From Sphagnum compactum (taxonomy: Eukaryota; Bryophyta; Sphagnopsida; Sphagnales), in NCBI GenBank assembly GCA_965153455.1, contig OZ234495.1, forward strand, positions 22,502,875 to 22,566,874: DNA of 64,000 nucleotides, in the 5' to 3' direction. The stretch's first letter is position 1. Each line of letters starts with the position of its first letter. A model generated the notes under the pieces. It had not been told where the DNA came from. It did not search any database and saw only the letters and a program-made list of their open reading frames with translations. Positions 59,720 through 64,000 of the stretch are shown one piece after another. A program made the translations under genes and the position numbers.

Positions 59720-62700
59720 TCCAAGGGCCCAATGATGCCTTCCGGCGGGCTGAAAATGATCAGGAGTGCATGGCCATGAATTGCAGGTTGACTTTGTGTC
59801 TCGAAACGTTCTGGTGACTGACGAGAATCGATTTGACGGTGATTGGGGGTTAGCTCCACCAATCGCTGAGGCTGTGATGATCAGCCGCATCGATACTGTT
59901 TCTATTCCCCTTAACGTATGCAACAGGTCCTAATGCTGGCGCGCTTTTCTGCTGGACAACTGTTGAAGAGAACAAAATCGTAAGGCCAATTGATTGTGCT
60001 TGCAATGATTTATCATGAGCTTATAACTTAATTTTAAGTTCGATTTGCAGCAATTCATGGAAAACTGATCACGAATCACATCAGCTGAAATTAATGGGAT
60101 CTTGAACACTGGTGAATTAAAGTACACTGGTGGCCACCGATCAAATGTGCAGTCTACAATACAGGAAAATGTGACAAGCGCTCTCTACAACCGATCAACG
60201 CATTTGATCAAATGCGCTCTTTACAACCGACCAGCGTTTTATCATAACTAATTATAATACTCATAAAATCGACTTCAACGTAAACGTTAGAGATTAAAGC
60301 TTGTGCTTGCGTTTAAGCTCATTCAAACAATCATTATTTTTTGGATTTTGAAGCTTCGCTACTATTTAGCAGCTCGAATAAAAGAGTCTAATACCGGCAC
60401 CTGGTGGCACCTGAACAGCAAAAATAATGAAGTAGCTATAGTAGGTGAACCTGTACACACTTTCATCATTTTTATGTCTTGATTGACTTGGGTCCACAAA
60501 AGCAAGAGTCGTTACAATGTGGTAGTACTCAGTACAGAGCATGCTAAATTCTAATGGGACTCTGATGATTGGAGATCTGATGACAAGAAGTGTGAGGGTA
60601 TAATATGGAGTTGACTTAGCGTTGACACATCATGAATTTACGATCCATCATTTCTACGCTGCTTTCCGCCCTAATATTATATTACCACAATATAAGGGCA
60701 ACGGACTGCGGGCTGGTGATACCATCATGAAGCTGCAGCAGCTGTAAAATATTACTTCCTGCTGAGTAATTTTCACTCGCCATTGCTGCAACCAGTTGCT
60801 GCGTATAATCTATACACAATGCAGAAGCAACCTTGTTTGCCGTATTTATCAATCTGTTGACTTGGTGTTCGGAATCTCAGAAAGCGACTCCAACCGCTTC
60901 GAACGTCGCTCCAACAAACGCGGAGTCCGGACACCCCATGCGGCTAATGATGCTAGCGAAGAGACGAAAAGGAACTGACAGTACCTGACGTAACCTGACT
61001 ACGCCTGACCCGACCTGACCTGTGGTTATGTTGATCATGAGACTCTTGTTTTTTACTTCTGTTTGGCCGCTCGATGCAAAGTAGATGGGTGGGAGATGGG
61101 CCACAACTTAGAAAAAATCCACCAATGTTACGCTGTCACATAGATTTAAAAAAAAAAAAAAAAGTGGGTTTTGGCCCAAACGTCATATTAGACATTGAGC
61201 ATCAAACCGGCAATAATGGGTTGCCAAATGGCTTGACCGCATGATGAACAAATGAATAACCATGAGATTCAAGCTTTGTGAAGATTTTGCACACTGTATT
61301 AACATTCAGGGTGAATTTGATAAATGACCGGATGAACATGTGTTGAATACAAATGTGGATGTCTACCTTTATCAAGATGAGAAATGTCCAGTGGGCTTGT
61401 TCTCACTGTGAAATTGTTTGAAGGTTGTTTCGGTTGCTCAGTAATCATTCAATGATTTCTGGAGTTATAGCTTTCGATGTGCCACATCTACCACCTTTGA
61501 GATTGAAGTTGATTGACAACCGCTATAGCAAGAATGTCAAAGCATTCATGGTTTACAACCTTGTGCAAGCATGTCAAGTGGTGCATTTTTTGGGGCGAGT
61601 TTTTGTAGCTTGGAAATTTTTTTTTTCAGAAAATGAAAAGGACACAAAAATTGTCACCTATTTGCAGTCCCAATTTTAGTTTTATGGGTCGGATTGAAAT
61701 AAATAAATAATGAACCTTGAATGTGAGAAATATTTTTGCAGAGTGTCACGCACAAAGCACTCCTTGTTAGTGCCCGATGTGTTTAGACTTCATAAATCTC
61801 TAAATATTTGGGTCAACAATCATCATTTTGTAAATGTAAGAAAAGCTAGTGGATTATGACTGGTCAAGGATGCAAACGTTTCAACTTTCAAAGTGTCTTC
61901 AATCTCCAACAGGAACAATCCCACTTAACCTAGATGTATTCAACTATCTACAGAGCAGTCTGATAAAGACATATTCAAGATTCGGAAGTTTGTGCACTTG
62001 GAGGGGATTATGATGAAGTGAAACATGTAAGTTGTTTGATATATCTTGCCCAGCGAATTTTTTTTGTGGCATGTTCTCATCATTTTGTGAATAGTATTTT
62101 GGAGAAAGAAAATGATAAAAAATTCGCAGCTTTTTGAATTAAAAAAAAACCATGAAAATTTGTCACAATTTCCTACAATGCAAGAGGGTGCTTAAGATTT
62201 TGTTCTTTCATTTTTTGAATATCACCAAATTTGAGGAAGTACCGTTATGGATGATCACCACTTGAGCAATATCACATTGTTGAAATAAAAAACACGGATC
62301 TTGCCACATTTGAAAAGAGTAAATGGGATGAAAGAAACGTAGGGTCTTCAAGCAGTAACACAACTCACATATATCTTTGTTTATGAAAGACACTTTAATT
62401 TGAAGTTATAAGGATCCTAATTTCTAAATGTCTTTTTTCAAATTGAAGTTGTCTTTTGACTTTTCATACATCTATTTATAGTTACAGTAGGCATTTAGTA
62501 TAAATAGATGCATATGATTTTTTTCTCATATAAATAAGCCCATATTATTTGAAAAGCAGGTACAAATTTATGATTCATATTCAGAACAATATATTCTTGA
62601 AATAGTATCATGTTAAGATATTCCAACCTGATACTAAGAAATGCTTTTTACTATGAAAGCTTTATTTAACCCTAATATCCCATCAAATAAATGTGTTATG

Positions 62701-64000
62701 CAAAACTCAAAATCTAGATGGGTGACCAAGACTCATAATGCTGAAACATAGAGAACCCACATCTTTCATGCCATTGTCTCAAGAAACTTTTTAAAGATTG
62801 CCTGGGGGACCTTCAAGAAAAACTTGAATTTCCCTTACACTAACGTGAAATGGTGTATTTTGACAATGAAAAATACAATGATCCCTATGTTTCACAATGG
62901 GAAAATTCAAAATAAAACATTGAAATCTTGGTCCCACCACTCCCTTGGAGAGCTTTACCTATTTTATGTCAATTCAACTTTAAGTTGTCAGAGGTTTTTG
63001 CTCTTTTCCCTACAAGGAATACCAAAAAAGTTTCTTGCTTGTGAACCCACCAATGGTCCCATGGATGGTATGTGGAAATGAAACACATTCTCACTGTATT
63101 CACATGCATAAACCTACCTGGAACTTTCCAAATGTCTTACCACTCACCTACACATATACATAGTAACCACTTAACTGGCCTACCTACTTATCGACAATAC
63201 TTAGCGACGTATATATCTAGATCATACCTCTAGGTAGAGTGAGTTGGGAGGTAGAAGGCTTTACAGGATAGGTTACCACAGTTCCAATATGGTGACTCAG
63301 ATGTGGTACATTCACAACTGAGTCATAAGAGGTTTCCAATGGATGCTGAGCCAGTTGGTGCTGGGTCATATAATCCTATGGTTCATAGGGATACTCATAC
63401 ATGTACACACTTATTACATATGCTTAACATATGATTAAATAGCATGGAAATATGCTGTTTTAATTTAGGCAAGAATAGAATTGAATAATTATGTATCAGG
63501 TAAGGATCAGGTTTTTAGGCTCTTCTGGAATTTGGACCTCACGAAGAGCTGAACAACCGAACTGTTCCTTACATTGCATTAAGAACTTTTACAAAATCGG
63601 GATCTAATTCCATGAGAGGAAGGTGCTGAAATTGGGATCTTCAGTGAGTGGGAAATAGGAACCTTATGCTTTGGAGGGAAATTCTGTCAGAAGAGGTGAC
63701 TCAATTTAAAAAGGAAAACTTTGGAAAGTTCTTCACAGAATTTATTTATTCACATAAAAGTGGCCATGGTCGTTGAGTTGTAAGTTAAAATTTAATATGT
63801 ATATAAGCGCAAATTTTTGCTGCTACATAAGTTAAGTGCATCATCTGGAAAAATTACGCTGGGTCGAAATTACTACAACTTAATACATGATTAAAAAATC
63901 GACCAGCTAGAAATCTTAATTCTAGATGTCGTGAACACTGTCTACCATATCGCAGCAGCTGATCCATCACGCTGGCTTGAATACTGACGTCATCTTCTGT
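59720..64000. other. Spacer to the end of the window
   Basis: Contains an 18-bp perfect palindrome CGCATTTGATCAAATGCG (60,199-60,216) beside a repeated CTCT(C/T)TACAACCGA word, a small cluster of CCTGAC words (60,978-61,022), a poly-A run at about 61,148-61,163 and AT-rich sequence. Short frames show no domain. No gene supported. Confidence 0.55.

Overview
This window is nuclear DNA of a land plant. The evidence is a 19-exon kinesin-12 gene of the phragmoplast type, a plant-type choline transporter-like gene split by GT-AG introns, a secreted glycine-rich protein gene, plant telo-box motifs (AAACCCTAA), a chromodomain Ty3/gypsy retrotransposon and long AT-rich spacers. The repeat content fits a non-seed plant (moss, liverwort, fern or lycophyte), but I cannot fix the lineage from sequence alone.

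Layout. 1-120: last exon of an unidentified gene. 0.1-2.6 kb: nothing firm. 2.6-3.5 kb: irregular tandem repeat. 3.7-8.1 kb: a decayed LINE on the minus strand, followed on its 5' side (8.4-9.07 kb) by six tandem ~113-bp units that each carry a telo-box-like site. 9.1-12.7 kb: AT-rich spacer with a C-rich duplication. 12,682-18,377: a complete LTR retrotransposon of the chromovirus type with 193-bp LTRs, a 5-bp target duplication, an intact gag and a broken pol. 18.4-26.5 kb: mostly spacer, with two diverged copies of a hairpin-bearing repeat, a small unassigned ORF and exon-like pieces on the minus strand. 26,511-31,227: choline transporter-like gene, 8 exons, 522 codons. 31.2-41.4 kb: spacer with a telo-box tandem repeat near 34 kb and the first copy of a ~765-bp terminal-inverted-repeat element at 37.9-38.7 kb. 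41,432-48,793: kinesin-12 gene, 1,393 codons. 48.8-58.7 kb: AT-rich spacer with the second copy of the inverted-repeat element at 56.9-57.7 kb. 58,750-59,621 (minus): glycine-rich secreted protein. 59.7-64 kb: spacer.

The host genes are independent housekeeping or structural genes: membrane transport, cell-plate formation and cell-wall protein. They do not form a pathway. I reconstructed the three spliced genes exon by exon; every junction keeps the reading frame, which is the main reason for confidence in them.

The strongest unusual signals are in the mobile elements. The chromovirus has no recognisable tRNA primer site. Instead, the sequence 2 nt after its 5' LTR is perfectly complementary over 10 nt to the predicted 5' end of its own RNA, 33 bp after a TATA box, which is the layout of Tf1/sushi-type self-priming. 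The LINE ends in a (TAAG)n tail rather than poly-A, may carry tandem promoter-like monomers, and has only TAG among its in-frame nonsense codons.
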